45,492 nt of DNA from positions 1-45,492 of the forward strand of contig UQLL01000020.1 in assembly GCA_900541835.1 (NCBI GenBank), read 5' to 3'. Below the pieces are notes generated by a model that did not search any database, was not told where the DNA came from, and saw nothing but the letters and a program-made list of their open reading frames with translations. The position numbers and the translations under genes were made by a program. The stretch's first letter is position 1, and every line of letters begins with the position of its first letter. Below, piece after piece: positions 32,006 to 40,760 of this stretch. The DNA is from an uncultured Porphyromonadaceae bacterium (GTDB taxonomy: Bacteria; Bacteroidota; Bacteroidia; Bacteroidales; Muribaculaceae).

Positions 32006-32353
32006 TTAATGATCGGGATAGATGCGTTTGTAGATGCGGCGGAAGTTGTTGTCGCTGATGCGGAGCTGCTCGGCGCGTGCCATGAAGTCGTCGCCCCATA
32101 GGGCGGGCAGGAGCTGGGAGATGTACCGGTGCTCGCGGTCGCGGTCGATGGCAGCCTCGACCATGGCGTTGACGAGAGGGGCATAGCGGCCGCGATCGAG
32201 GGCGCCGAGGTAGCGGGCGCCCGAGCAGAGATACTGGCCCGTCTCGTCGCTGTCGACGAGGCCAGCGACGAGGGCCGGCAGACGGTCGGGCGCGGAGGAC
32301 TCTGCATCCACCAGCGTCTCGTAGATTTCCATCGCTTTATCTGTAGCTTGCAT
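32006..32353 (-). CDS. conserved small helical protein of unknown function
   Basis: This 115-residue protein lies four bases upstream of the cyclophilin gene and is cotranscribed from a promoter at 32374. It is predicted to be soluble and helical, with no signal: MQATDKAMEIYETLVDAESS, then LVDSDETGQYLCSGARYLGALD, an Arg-rich middle, and a C-terminal RISDNNFRRIYKRIYPDH. I do not recognise a named domain. The C-terminal block rich in Arg and Tyr may bind RNA or a partner protein, but that is a guess. Confidence 0.75.
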   Translation of the reverse strand: MQATDKAMEIYETLVDAESSAPDRLPALVAGLVDSDETGQYLCSGARYLGALDRGRYAPLVNAMVEAAIDRDREHRYISQLLPALWGDDFMARAEQLRISDNNFRRIYKRIYPDH

Positions 32354-32373
32354 CTTTCAGAAGTTTTGGAATG

Positions 32374-32381
32374 CAAAAATA
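32374..32381 (-). promoter_or_regulatory. -7 promoter element, small protein-cyclophilin operon
   Basis: On the minus strand TATTTTTG matches the consensus, 20 nt before the ATG at 32353. Confidence 0.55.
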
Positions 32382-32401
32382 GGAAATCCCCCCGACACCC
32401 G

Positions 32402-32514
32402 CAACTTTTCCACTCGGAAAGTTGATTTTTCACAAAGATTACAAAAATAATCGAGTGGACACATAACTTTTCGGGGTGCCGGAGTGTTACTTTATAAAGG
32501 CGTACCGTCGCCTT
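32402..32514. promoter_or_regulatory. inverted repeats upstream of the glycogen operon
   Basis: Three structures lie in the divergent intergenic region. CAACTTTTCC/GGAAAGTTG forms a hairpin near 32402-32424. CCACTCG (32410-32416) is the inverse of CGAGTGG (32452-32458). AAGGCG-TACCGT-CGCCTT (32497-32514) is a perfect small hairpin 39 nt before the debranching-enzyme ATG. No clear -7 TAnnTTTG is seen on this side. These may be operators or a leader structure for the glycogen genes. Confidence 0.4.
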
Positions 32515-32552
32515 GTGATTATAACCGTGAACCTTAATGTCTACATAGGCCT

Positions 32553-34565
32553 ATGAGCTACCTGAAGTTCGACAAGCGATTGATGATCAATCTTGAGCAG
32601 TCGCTGCCGAAGGAGATGCTGCGCACCAACAAGAGCGGGGCATACCACTGCACAACCATCGTGGGCTGCAACACACGCAAGCAGCACGGCCTGCTGGTGA
32701 TCCCCATCCCGGAGATGGACGACCAGGCGCACGTGCTGCTGAGCTCGCTCGACGAGACGGTGATCCAGCACGGTGCGCCCTTCAACCTGGGGCTGCACCA
32801 GTACGGCGACAACATATTCAGTCCCAACGGGCACAAGTACATCCGCGAGTTCAACTGCGAGAGGGTGCCTGTGATGACGTACCGCGTGGGCGGCGTCATC
32901 CTCACCAAGGAGAAAGTGTTCATCTCGCACCAAAGCCGAATACTGATCCGCTACACGCTGCAGGAGGCAAACTCGCCCACGACGCTGCAGCTGCGCCCCT
33001 TCCTGGCCTTCCGTAACGCCAACGACCTCTGCATCGAGAACACCGCCATCAACAAGACCATAAAGCCCGTCGACGGTGGCATCGCCACCTGCCTCTACCA
33101 CGGCTACCCGGAGCTGTACATGCAGCTCGACTGCCCGGTCCGCTGGGTCGCCGACGGCCACTGGTACAAGGGCGTGCAGTACTACAAGGACCGCAACCGC
33201 GGGCTCCCCTACTGCGAGGACCTGTGGGTGCCCGGATACTTCGAGCTGGAGATAAAGAAAGGCCAGAGCGTCATCTTCTCCGCCTCCACCTTCGAGAGCG
33301 ATCCGAATACATTCGCCGAGACGTACGAGAAGGAGCTGCAAGGCCGCACCTGCCGCACCAGCTTCTTCAACTGCCTCAAAAACAGCGCCAAGCAGTTCTA
33401 CCTGCGCAACAAGAACGGCGAGTACATCATGGCCGGCTACCCGTGGTACAACGTCCGCTCCCGCGACGAACTGATCGCCCTGCCCGGCTGCACCCTGGCC
33501 ATCGGCCACCGTGAAGACTTCGAGCTCATCGTCCAGACTTTCATCGAGGCCCTGCGACGCAACATCTACGACGGCAGCGCCGACCGCACCATCCACGAGA
33601 TAGACCTGCCCGACATCCCCCTGTGGCTGCTCTGGACCCTGCACAAGTACCGCGACGACCAGGGCAACGAGGCCTGCCGCGAACGTTACGGCGCCGTCAT
33701 CAAGGCGCTGATAGAGCACGTCCGCAACGGGCGCATCCGCAACCTGCACCTGGAGCCGTCGGGCCTGGTCAGCACCGACGGGCGCAACCGCCCCGTCACC
33801 TGGCTGTCGGCGTCCGTCAACGGGCGCCCCATCATCCCTCGCTCAGGCCTGGTGCTGGAGTTCAACGCCCTGTGGTACGACGCCCTGCGCTTCGCCATCG
33901 GCCTCTTCGGCCACGAGGAGGCCGAAAAGCACTACGTGGCCGAGCTTGCCTCACTGGCCGACAGGGCCGGAGAAGCCTTCATCCGCACGTTCCTCAACGA
34001 CTACGGATACCTCAACGACTACGTGGACGGCGACTACGTCGACCCGGAGGTGCGCCCCAACATGGCCATCGCCATCGGCCTGGAATACTCGCCCCTGGAC
34101 CGCCACCAGCGGCGCAAGGTGCTGGAGTTCGTAACCCGCGAACTGCTGACGCCCAAGGGCCTGCGGTCGCTGTCGCCCCGCTCGCCGGCCTACCGGCCCG
34201 TCTACGCCGGCAACCCGCTGGAGCGCGAACAGGCCGTGCACCAGGGTCCCGCACGCCCATGGCTATTCGGCTTCTACGCACAGGCATATATAAATGTGTT
34301 CGGCTACTCCGGCGCCGGATTCATAGAGCGCCAGCTCATCGGCTACGAGGACGAAATGACACGCGGCTGCATCGGCTCCCTGAGCGAGATGTACGACGGC
34401 AACCCGCCATACCAGGGCCGCGGCGCCGTCTCGACGGCCAAGAACGTGGGACAGATCTTAGAGGCCCTGCGCCTGGTGCGCCAGCAGATGAAAGAATACG
34501 ACGAACGGCTCCGCCAGGAGACCAAACAGTCCGGTATCACGGCCGGAGAGGAGGTGAAGAAATGA
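32553..34565 (+). CDS. glycogen debranching enzyme (GH133-type)
   Basis: This 670-residue cytoplasmic enzyme hydrolyses the alpha-1,6 branch residues of glycogen. The bacterial/archaeal N-terminal GDE domain (~1-215; KSGAYHCTTIVGCNTRKQHGLLV, HKYIREFNCERVPVMTYR) is followed by an (alpha/alpha)6 catalytic domain (~280-650; MAGYPWYNVRSRDELIALPG, PSGLVSTDGRNRPVTWLSASVNG, VLEFNALWYDALRFA, HQGPARPWLFGFYAQAY). The usual TWMDA motif, whose Asp is thought to be catalytic in GH133, reads TWLSA here with Ser at residue 419. The stop overlaps the next start (ATGA). It is the first gene of a three-gene glycogen operon. Confidence 0.92.
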   Translation: MSYLKFDKRLMINLEQSLPKEMLRTNKSGAYHCTTIVGCNTRKQHGLLVIPIPEMDDQAHVLLSSLDETVIQHGAPFNLGLHQYGDNIFSPNGHKYIREFNCERVPVMTYRVGGVILTKEKVFISHQSRILIRYTLQEANSPTTLQLRPFLAFRNANDLCIENTAINKTIKPVDGGIATCLYHGYPELYMQLDCPVRWVADGHWYKGVQYYKDRNRGLPYCEDLWVPGYFELEIKKGQSVIFSASTFESDPNTFAETYEKELQGRTCRTSFFNCLKNSAKQFYLRNKNGEYIMAGYPWYNVRSRDELIALPGCTLAIGHREDFELIVQTFIEALRRNIYDGSADRTIHEIDLPDIPLWLLWTLHKYRDDQGNEACRERYGAVIKALIEHVRNGRIRNLHLEPSGLVSTDGRNRPVTWLSASVNGRPIIPRSGLVLEFNALWYDALRFAIGLFGHEEAEKHYVAELASLADRAGEAFIRTFLNDYGYLNDYVDGDYVDPEVRPNMAIAIGLEYSPLDRHQRRKVLEFVTRELLTPKGLRSLSPRSPAYRPVYAGNPLEREQAVHQGPARPWLFGFYAQAYINVFGYSGAGFIERQLIGYEDEMTRGCIGSLSEMYDGNPPYQGRGAVSTAKNVGQILEALRLVRQQMKEYDERLRQETKQSGITAGEEVKK

Positions 34566-35827
34566 AAGTACTCATGTTCGGGTGGGAGTTCCCGCCCCAT
34601 ATCCTCGGCGGCCTGGGCACCGCCAGCTACGGCCTGGCCGAGGGCATCCACGCCCAGGGCGACGTAGACATAGACTTCGTGCTCCCCAAGCCCCACGGCG
34701 ACGAGCCACGCCAGTTCGCCCGCATCATCGGCGCCGACTGCACCCCCGTGGCCTGGCGCGACGTCAACCGCGACTACGTAGACGGCCGCATCGGCTCCAT
34801 CATGAGCCCCGACCTATACTTCGACCTGCGCTCGCACATCTACGCCGACTTCAACTACAAGCGCCTCAACGACCTGGGTGGCATCGAGTTCTCCGGCCGC
34901 TACCCCGACAACCTCCTCGAGGAGATCGACAACTACTCCATCGTGGCCGGGGTCATAGCCCGCACAGTCCCCTTCGACGTCATCCACAGCCACGACTGGC
35001 TCACCTACCCGGCAGGCATCCACGCCAAGAACGTCACCGGCAAGCCCCTGGTCATCCACGTACACGCCACCGACTTCGACCGTTCCCGAGGCAACGTCAA
35101 CCCCGACGTCTACCGCATCGAGAAGGACGGCATGGACCACGCCGACCACATCATAACAGTGTCGGACCTGACGCGCCGCACCGTAATCGAGAAGTACCAC
35201 CAGGACCCGGCCAAGGTAACCACGGTGCACAACGCCGTCATCCCCCTGTCGCAGGAAATCCTCGACCTCCCGCGCCGCACCGGCGGAGACAAGGTCGTCA
35301 CCTTCCTTGGGCGCATCACCATGCAGAAGGGTCCCGAATACTTCGTAGAGGCGGCCGCCAAGGTGCTCGCATCCACCCCCCGCGTGCGCTTCGTCATGGC
35401 CGGCTCGGGCGACAAGATGGACGAGATGATAGACCTCGTGGCCGAGCGCGGCATCGCCGACCGCTTCCACTTCACCGGATTCCTCAAGGGGCGCCAGGTC
35501 TACGAAATGCTGGCCGCCAGCGACGTCTACGTCATGCCCTCCGTCAGCGAGCCCTTCGGCATCTCCCCACTGGAGGCAATGCAGATGGGCGTGCCCAGCA
35601 TCATCTCCAAGCAGAGCGGCTGCGCCGAGATCCTCAGCCACGTCATCAAGACCGACTACTGGGACATCGACGCCATGGCCGACGCCATACACGGCATCAC
35701 ACAGTACCCCTCGCTACACCGCGAGCTGCAACAGCAGGGCCTGGCCGAAATCAAGGAAATCACCTGGGAGAAAGCCGGCCGCAAGGTCGTAGACATCTAC
35801 CGCTCCGTAATCGGAGTTAAGAGTTAA
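34562..35827 (+). CDS. GT4-type glycosyltransferase of the glycogen cluster
   Basis: This 421-residue GT-B transferase has the N-terminal Rossmann half starting MKVLMFGWEFPPHILGGLGTASYGLAEGI (GGLG is the ADP/UDP-glucose loop) and HSHDWLTYPAGIHAK, and the C-terminal half with FLGRITMQKGPEYFVEAAAKVL and the sugar-nucleotide EPFGISPLEAMQMGVP (E-x7-E). In the equivalent Bacteroides cluster the protein is commonly annotated as glycogen synthase. The donor, ADP- or UDP-glucose, cannot be told from the sequence. It overlaps the debranching enzyme stop by four bases and is followed after 62 nt by a GH57 enzyme, so the three genes act on the same polymer in the cytoplasm. Confidence 0.9.
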   Translation: MKVLMFGWEFPPHILGGLGTASYGLAEGIHAQGDVDIDFVLPKPHGDEPRQFARIIGADCTPVAWRDVNRDYVDGRIGSIMSPDLYFDLRSHIYADFNYKRLNDLGGIEFSGRYPDNLLEEIDNYSIVAGVIARTVPFDVIHSHDWLTYPAGIHAKNVTGKPLVIHVHATDFDRSRGNVNPDVYRIEKDGMDHADHIITVSDLTRRTVIEKYHQDPAKVTTVHNAVIPLSQEILDLPRRTGGDKVVTFLGRITMQKGPEYFVEAAAKVLASTPRVRFVMAGSGDKMDEMIDLVAERGIADRFHFTGFLKGRQVYEMLAASDVYVMPSVSEPFGISPLEAMQMGVPSIISKQSGCAEILSHVIKTDYWDIDAMADAIHGITQYPSLHRELQQQGLAEIKEITWEKAGRKVVDIYRSVIGVKS

Positions 35828-35853
35828 AAGACAAGAGTTCAGCAACGCTACGT

Positions 35854-35885
35854 TCAATCGTAAAAGAACTCGCTCAATCGTAAAA
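35854..35885 (+). repeat. direct repeat before the GH57 gene
   Basis: TCAATCGTAAAA occurs at 35854-35865 and 35874-35885, a 20-nt period, with CG just before each. The second copy ends four bases before the ATG at 35890, so it covers the ribosome-binding region. Confidence 0.6.
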
Positions 35886-35889
35886 TCGC

Positions 35890-37323
35890 ATGAAATCCAT
35901 CTGCCTCATATTCCAGATACACCAGCCGTACCGGCTGAAGCGCTACCGCTTCTTCGACATCGGCCGCGACCACTACTACTACGACGACTTCGCCAACGAC
36001 GAGATAGTGTCGCGCATCGGCCGCAACTCCTACCTGCCCACGCTGCAGACGCTGCGCGCCATGCACGGCCAGTACGGCGACAGGCTGCGCGTGGCCATCT
36101 CCATCACCGGCACCGCCATAGAGCAGCTTCAGCAGTACGTGCCCGAAGTCATCGAAGAGCTCAAGGCACTGGTCGCCACCGGCAGCGTAGAGCTCCTCAG
36201 CGGCACCTACTCCCACTCACTGGCATCCGTCCAGGACCCCGACGAGTTCCGCCGACAAGTCGACGAGCACGACGCCCTCATCAAGGAAGTCTTCGGCTAC
36301 GAGCCCCGCTTCCTGGAGAACACCGAACTCATCTATGACGACGACATCGCGCTGCAGATTGCCGCAATGGGATTCAAAGGCACACTCACCGACGGCGCCA
36401 AGCACGTGCTCGGCTGGCGCTCCCCCGACTACGTCTACGCCTCCGCGGCCGCTCCCGGGCTCAGCCTGCTGCTGACCAACGACAAGCTCAGCGCCGACAT
36501 AACCCGCAACTTCAACAACCCCGCCTGGGACCAGTACCCACTCACCGCCGACAAGTTCATGGGCTGGATCAAGGCCATGCCCGAAGACGAGCAGGTCGTC
36601 AACCTGCTGATGAGCATGGAGACCTTCGGCGAGTTCCTGCCCGCCGGCACCGGCATCTTCAACTTCCTCCAGGCGCTTCCCCGCTTCGCACAGGAAATGG
36701 GCATCGACATGCTAACCCCCTCCGAGGCCGTGGAGCGCTTCATGCCCGTGGCAGAGCTGGCAATCCCCTATCCCCTCTCATGGGCCGACGAGGCACGCGA
36801 CATCTCCGCCTGGAAAGGCAACGAGCTCCAGAACTCCGCCCTCGACAAGCTCTACAGCGTGGCCGAGCGAATGAGCATGGTCACCGACCGCCGCCTGCGG
36901 CAGGACTGGAAATACCTCCAGAACTCCGACCACTTCTACTACATGAGCACCAAGCAGCTCGCCGACGGCGCCAGCCACGCCCTCTTCTCACCCTACGACA
37001 GCCCCTACGCGGCATACATCAACTACATGAACGTGCTGTCGGACTTCCTGGTGCGCGTCAGCGAGCAGTTCCCGGCCTCCATAGAGAACGAGGAGCTGAA
37101 CTCCCTGCTGCTCACCATCCGCAACCAGGCCAAAGAAATCGAAGCTCTGCGCAAGGAGGTCGTGAGCATCAGCACCAACGAGCGCGAGGCCGAGCCCGAT
37201 CTTCCCGAAGAAGACGCCATGGGCGCTGAAGCCTCCTCCAAGCCCGTCAAGAAAGCCGCCACCCGCAAAACCACAGCCAAGAAAGCCACGGCACGCAAGC
37301 CCGCGACAAAAAAGACGAAATAG
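35890..37323 (+). CDS. GH57 alpha-glucan hydrolase/transferase
   Basis: This 477-residue cytoplasmic enzyme belongs to glycoside hydrolase family 57 (alpha-amylase, 4-alpha-glucanotransferase or branching enzyme group). The N-terminal motif ICLIFQIHQPYRL contains the HQP block. ELLSGTYSHSL and RFLENTELIYDDDIALQIAAMGF contain the Glu of the catalytic nucleophile region, and MSMETFGEFLPAGTGIFNFL is a conserved GH57 segment. It is the third gene of the glycogen operon, and GH57 enzymes with this neighbour set act on intracellular glycogen. The last ~24 residues are Lys/Ala/Thr-rich (KKAATRKTTAKKATARK and onward), a histone-like tail not expected for GH57. Confidence 0.9.
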   Translation: MKSICLIFQIHQPYRLKRYRFFDIGRDHYYYDDFANDEIVSRIGRNSYLPTLQTLRAMHGQYGDRLRVAISITGTAIEQLQQYVPEVIEELKALVATGSVELLSGTYSHSLASVQDPDEFRRQVDEHDALIKEVFGYEPRFLENTELIYDDDIALQIAAMGFKGTLTDGAKHVLGWRSPDYVYASAAAPGLSLLLTNDKLSADITRNFNNPAWDQYPLTADKFMGWIKAMPEDEQVVNLLMSMETFGEFLPAGTGIFNFLQALPRFAQEMGIDMLTPSEAVERFMPVAELAIPYPLSWADEARDISAWKGNELQNSALDKLYSVAERMSMVTDRRLRQDWKYLQNSDHFYYMSTKQLADGASHALFSPYDSPYAAYINYMNVLSDFLVRVSEQFPASIENEELNSLLLTIRNQAKEIEALRKEVVSISTNEREAEPDLPEEDAMGAEASSKPVKKAATRKTTAKKATARKPATKKTK

Positions 37324-37349
37324 ATTTTGAGCAGACTCCATAACAACAG

Positions 37350-37384
37350 GGGACGGCGCCGCGAGAGGCTGCACCGTCCCTTTT
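37350..37384 (+). terminator. terminator of the glycogen operon
   Basis: GGGACGG at 37350-37356 pairs with CCGTCCC at 37374-37380, extended by imperfect pairing, with TTTT following. It is 26 nt after the GH57 stop. A second copy of the ACCGTCCCTT sequence occurs near 37398. Confidence 0.65.
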
Positions 37385-37518
37385 CCCATTAAAATACACC
37401 GTCCCTTAAGCGGGCGCCAGCCACAGAGACACAGCTTCACCTGCAAAAAATATGCCCCGAGCCTGCGACCCCGGCGTTGAACAAATTTTATTGGACTGGG
37501 TCTTACGTTAAAACTGAT

Positions 37519-37549
37519 TTTGTCGTTTCGGTTTTTATCCTTAACTTTG
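37519..37549 (+). promoter_or_regulatory. promoter of the efflux operon
   Basis: TTTG at 37519-37522 and TAACTTTG at 37542-37549 are separated by 19 nt, matching the Bacteroidetes -33/-7 arrangement exactly. The ATG of the TetR gene is 9 nt later. This is the best two-part promoter in the window and probably the target of TetR autorepression. Confidence 0.75.
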
Positions 37550-37558
37550 CGCCCGAAA

Positions 37559-38230
37559 ATGTACAACATTCACCTCACCAAGATTCACAAGCCCCAAAGC
37601 GAAAGGTACCCGGACCTGCAGCGACGCATCCTCAAGCTCCTGCTGGCCAAGGGCCTCAAGGGTCTTACCATGGACCTGCTGGCCTCCGAGCTCAGCATGT
37701 CCAAACGCACCCTCTACGAGATTTTCGGCTCCAAGCATCACCTCATAGAGAAAGCCCTCGACTACATGCATTCCAAGATGCACGCGCTGTTCGTCGACAT
37801 CTTCCTCACCTCTCCCGACATCATCACCGCCCTCAGCGAGATGTTCCACGTCCAGGGCGAGATGCTCAGCCTCATCACCATCGACTTCTTCCACGACATG
37901 GACACGCTCTACCCGGAAATCAAGCAGGTGTACGAGGCCAAGCGCGTAGACCACGACAGCCATTGGAGCCAGGTATACAACCGGGGCGTCGAGGAGGGTG
38001 TGTTACGCCCGGACGTCAACTACCCCATCCTGCTCGAAATGATGCACGTGCAGATGGAGGCCCTCAAGCGTATGGAGGACCATTTCGATGGCCAGTTCAC
38101 CCTCGAAGAGATATTCAACACCATCAACGGCGGATTCCTCCGTTCCATCGCCTCCGAAAAGGGGCTGCGCATCATCGACAACTTCAAGCCATCCCACCGC
38201 CAACCTCTCCACGACCTCTTCACTGACTGA
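37559..38230 (+). CDS. TetR/AcrR-family repressor of the efflux operon
   Basis: This 223-residue repressor has an N-terminal HTH (residues ~18-65: RRILKLLLAKGLKGLTMDLLASELSMSKRTLYEIFGSKHHLIEKAL, with the recognition helix SKRTLYEIF) and a helical ligand-binding C-terminal domain. The start at 37559 is nine bases after the -7 motif; an upstream ATG at 37520 would lie within the promoter. The TGA overlaps the ATG of the TolC gene by one base. The first position of an efflux operon, together with its own promoter, predicts self-repression relieved by pump substrates. The inducer is unknown. Confidence 0.9.
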   Translation: MYNIHLTKIHKPQSERYPDLQRRILKLLLAKGLKGLTMDLLASELSMSKRTLYEIFGSKHHLIEKALDYMHSKMHALFVDIFLTSPDIITALSEMFHVQGEMLSLITIDFFHDMDTLYPEIKQVYEAKRVDHDSHWSQVYNRGVEEGVLRPDVNYPILLEMMHVQMEALKRMEDHFDGQFTLEEIFNTINGGFLRSIASEKGLRIIDNFKPSHRQPLHDLFTD

Positions 38231-39675
38231 TGAACACCGCCCGCAATATATTAAGGACACTGGCATGGGTCCTGTTTTTCTGCGCTATCCCGGCAACGTC
38301 CCTCGGGACTGCCCCCTCACAGAATCCGCAACTGACAAACGGACGCACGGACCGTGCGCCCCTACAGCTGCCCGCTGACACGCTGCCGGACTACTCCGAG
38401 GCGGTGATTCCGGCTGACCCCGCAGGGCAGCGCCTCGCCCTCAGCCGAAGCCAGTGCGTCGAGATCGCCCTAAGCCACAACCCCACCATCCGCGTTGCCG
38501 ACATGGAGATTACCCGCGCCGACTATTCCAAAAAGGAAGTCCTGGCCCAGCTCCTCCCCAACGTCTCCTTCACCGGCACCTACCAGCGTGCCGTGGAGCT
38601 GCAGACCGTCTCCATGAACATGGGCGGACAGAGCCAGAAGTTCAAGATGGGCAGCGACAACAACTGGTCGTTCGGCTTCGGCGCCTCGGTGCCGCTCGTG
38701 GCCCCGCAGCTGTGGAAATCGCTCCAGATCAGCGATCTCCAGATCCTGGCCAACGCCGAGCAGGCACGTGCCAGCCGCCTCGACATGGTCGACCAGGTAA
38801 ACCGAGCCTACTACGCCCTGCTCCTGGCACAGGCCACCATGCAGGTGGTGCGAAAGAACTACAACCAGGCCGTCTTCAACGCCGACATCTTCCGCAAGCG
38901 CTATCTGCTGGGCACCGGCACCGAGTACGACACCCTGCGCACGGCCGTGAACGTGCGCAACATAGAGCCGGAGCTGCTCCAGGCCGACATCGCCATCCGC
39001 CAGGCCCGCCTCCAGCTCAAGGTCCTGCTCAGCCTCCCGCCCGACGCCATCGTCGTCGCCACCACCTCCCTACAGGCCCTGCGCGACGAGATGCACGCCC
39101 ACGCCACCGCCCTCCCCTCACTCCAGGACAACACACAGCTACGCTCGATGAGCATCCAGGATTCCATATTGCAGAAGAACATCTCCATGCAGAAGCTCTC
39201 GTTCCTGCCCACGCTCGGCGCCTCGTTCAGCTATTCCTGGAACGCCATGAGCAACGGCAACGCCTTTCGCCGCATGGACTTCAACCCCTACAGCTACGTG
39301 GCCCTGCAGCTATCCGTCCCCCTGTTCACCGGCGGCTCCCGCTGGTACGGCCTCAAGGATGCACGCCTGCAGCGCAAGGAACTCCAGCTGCAGCGCGAGA
39401 ACCTCGTCAGCTCCCTGCAGATGCAGACCGAGCTCGCCATCGACAACATAAACCGCGAGGCCAACCAGATCGAGGCGTCGCAGAAGGGCATGGAGCAGGC
39501 CGCCCGCGCCTACGACATCATGCAGCGCAGCTTCGAGCTCGGCGCCGCCTCCTGGCTCGACCTCCGCGACAGCGAACTGGCCAACACCACCGCACAGCTA
39601 AACTACTACCAGGCAATATACAACTACCTCGTGTCCGTGTCGCAGCTCGACCTGCTGCTGGGCCGAAACTACTAA
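38230..39675 (+). CDS. TolC-family outer-membrane efflux channel
   Basis: This is a 481-residue outer-membrane factor that forms the trimeric exit duct. The signal region (NILRTLAWVLFFCAIPATSLG) is followed by two TolC-type repeats with long helical hairpins. Examples are ALSRSQCVEIALSHNPTIRVADMEITRADYSKKEVLAQLLPNVSFTG near residues 70-118 and the later IEASQKGMEQAARAYDIMQRSFELGAASWLDLRDSELA. A palindromic repeat at 38341-38361 lies inside the coding sequence, just after the signal peptide, and encodes NGRTDRAPLQ. This suggests a repeat inserted in frame into a tolerant N-terminal region. It works with the adaptor and RND pump that follow. Confidence 0.92.
   Translation: MNTARNILRTLAWVLFFCAIPATSLGTAPSQNPQLTNGRTDRAPLQLPADTLPDYSEAVIPADPAGQRLALSRSQCVEIALSHNPTIRVADMEITRADYSKKEVLAQLLPNVSFTGTYQRAVELQTVSMNMGGQSQKFKMGSDNNWSFGFGASVPLVAPQLWKSLQISDLQILANAEQARASRLDMVDQVNRAYYALLLAQATMQVVRKNYNQAVFNADIFRKRYLLGTGTEYDTLRTAVNVRNIEPELLQADIAIRQARLQLKVLLSLPPDAIVVATTSLQALRDEMHAHATALPSLQDNTQLRSMSIQDSILQKNISMQKLSFLPTLGASFSYSWNAMSNGNAFRRMDFNPYSYVALQLSVPLFTGGSRWYGLKDARLQRKELQLQRENLVSSLQMQTELAIDNINREANQIEASQKGMEQAARAYDIMQRSFELGAASWLDLRDSELANTTAQLNYYQAIYNYLVSVSQLDLLLGRNY
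38341..38361. repeat. palindromic repeat copy 5, inside tolC
   Basis: GGACGCACGG-A-CCGTGCGCCC has ten-base arms with one mismatch, followed by CTACA like the intergenic copies. It sits in frame in the TolC gene after the signal peptide. Confidence 0.55.
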
Positions 39676-39684
39676 CCGATACCC

Positions 39685-40746
39685 ATGAAAATGCTGAAAT
39701 ATGCCCCGGCGGCCCTGGCACTGCTCCTGCTCGCCGCCTGCTCGGGAAAGAAAGACGCCGACGCCACCAAGGCGCAGAAAGACGACAACATTCCCACCGT
39801 CAGGGTCGAACAAGTCGACGAGCGCGACGTGCCCCAGATCCGAACCTACACCGCCACCGTGGAGCCGTACCTGATCAACAACATCTCGGCGCAGATGTCC
39901 AACCGCATCAAGGCCATCTACGTCGACGAGGGCATGCGCGTGACCAAGGGCCAGAAGCTCGTGGCCCTCGACGCCGTCAACACCGACTCCTACCAGCTGC
40001 AGGTAAGCACCGCCCAGGCCCAGCTTGCGCAGCTCGAGGCCGACCTCAAGCGCGCCCAGGAACTGTATAAGATAGGCGGCGGCACCCGCCAGCAGGTCGA
40101 GCAGATGCAGACCCAGGTCACCACCGCCCGCAACCAGCTCGCCACCGCCCGCCGCGCCCTTAAGAACGCCCAGGAGAACACCGTACTCACCTCACCCATC
40201 AACGGCGTGGTGACCGCCCGCAACTACGACCCCGGCGACGTCACCGGCCAGCTCCCCATCCTCACCATAGGCCAGGTGCAGCCCGTCAAGGTCGTCATAA
40301 ACGTGGCCGAGACAGAATACTCTCTTCTCCGCCGAGGCATGCCGGCCGTCATGACCTTCGACACATACGGCGACCGCGAGTTCCGAGGCACCGTCTCCCT
40401 CATCGCGCCCACCGTCGACGCCCAGTCCAAGACCTTCGGCGTGGAGATAACGCTTCCCAACGCCGACGGCGCCGTCCTGCCGGGAATGTTCGCCCGCGTC
40501 ACCCTCAACCTCGGCACAGCCCGCCACGTCGTCGTCCCCGACAAGGCCGTCGTCAAGATGCAGGGCTCCGGCGACTCCTACGTATACACCTACTCCGACG
40601 GCACCGTCCACTACCTCAAGGTGGAACTCGGCCGACGCATCGACACCTCCTACGAGCTTCTCTCCGGCGTCGAACCCGGCTCCTACGTCGTAGTCACCGG
40701 CCAGAGCCGACTCGCCAACGGAATCAAGGTCCGCCTCGCCAAATAA
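39685..40746 (+). CDS. RND efflux periplasmic adaptor lipoprotein
   Basis: This 353-residue membrane-fusion protein bridges the RND pump and TolC. The lipoprotein signal MKMLKYAPAALALLLLAACSGKK has the lipid-bearing Cys near residue 19. The order is typical: the lipoyl/barrel-sandwich halves (NNISAQMSNRIKAIYVDEGMRVTKGQKL, ~55-85, and TVLTSPINGVVTARNYDPGDVTG, ~165-190) flank an alpha-hairpin (QLAQLEADLKRAQELYKIGGGTRQQVEQMQ), followed by beta-barrel and membrane-proximal domains. It lies 9 nt after tolC and is separated from the pump gene by 65 nt holding a palindromic repeat. Confidence 0.93.
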   Translation: MKMLKYAPAALALLLLAACSGKKDADATKAQKDDNIPTVRVEQVDERDVPQIRTYTATVEPYLINNISAQMSNRIKAIYVDEGMRVTKGQKLVALDAVNTDSYQLQVSTAQAQLAQLEADLKRAQELYKIGGGTRQQVEQMQTQVTTARNQLATARRALKNAQENTVLTSPINGVVTARNYDPGDVTGQLPILTIGQVQPVKVVINVAETEYSLLRRGMPAVMTFDTYGDREFRGTVSLIAPTVDAQSKTFGVEITLPNADGAVLPGMFARVTLNLGTARHVVVPDKAVVKMQGSGDSYVYTYSDGTVHYLKVELGRRIDTSYELLSGVEPGSYVVVTGQSRLANGIKVRLAK

Positions 40747-40760
40747 TTTTAGCCTAAAGC

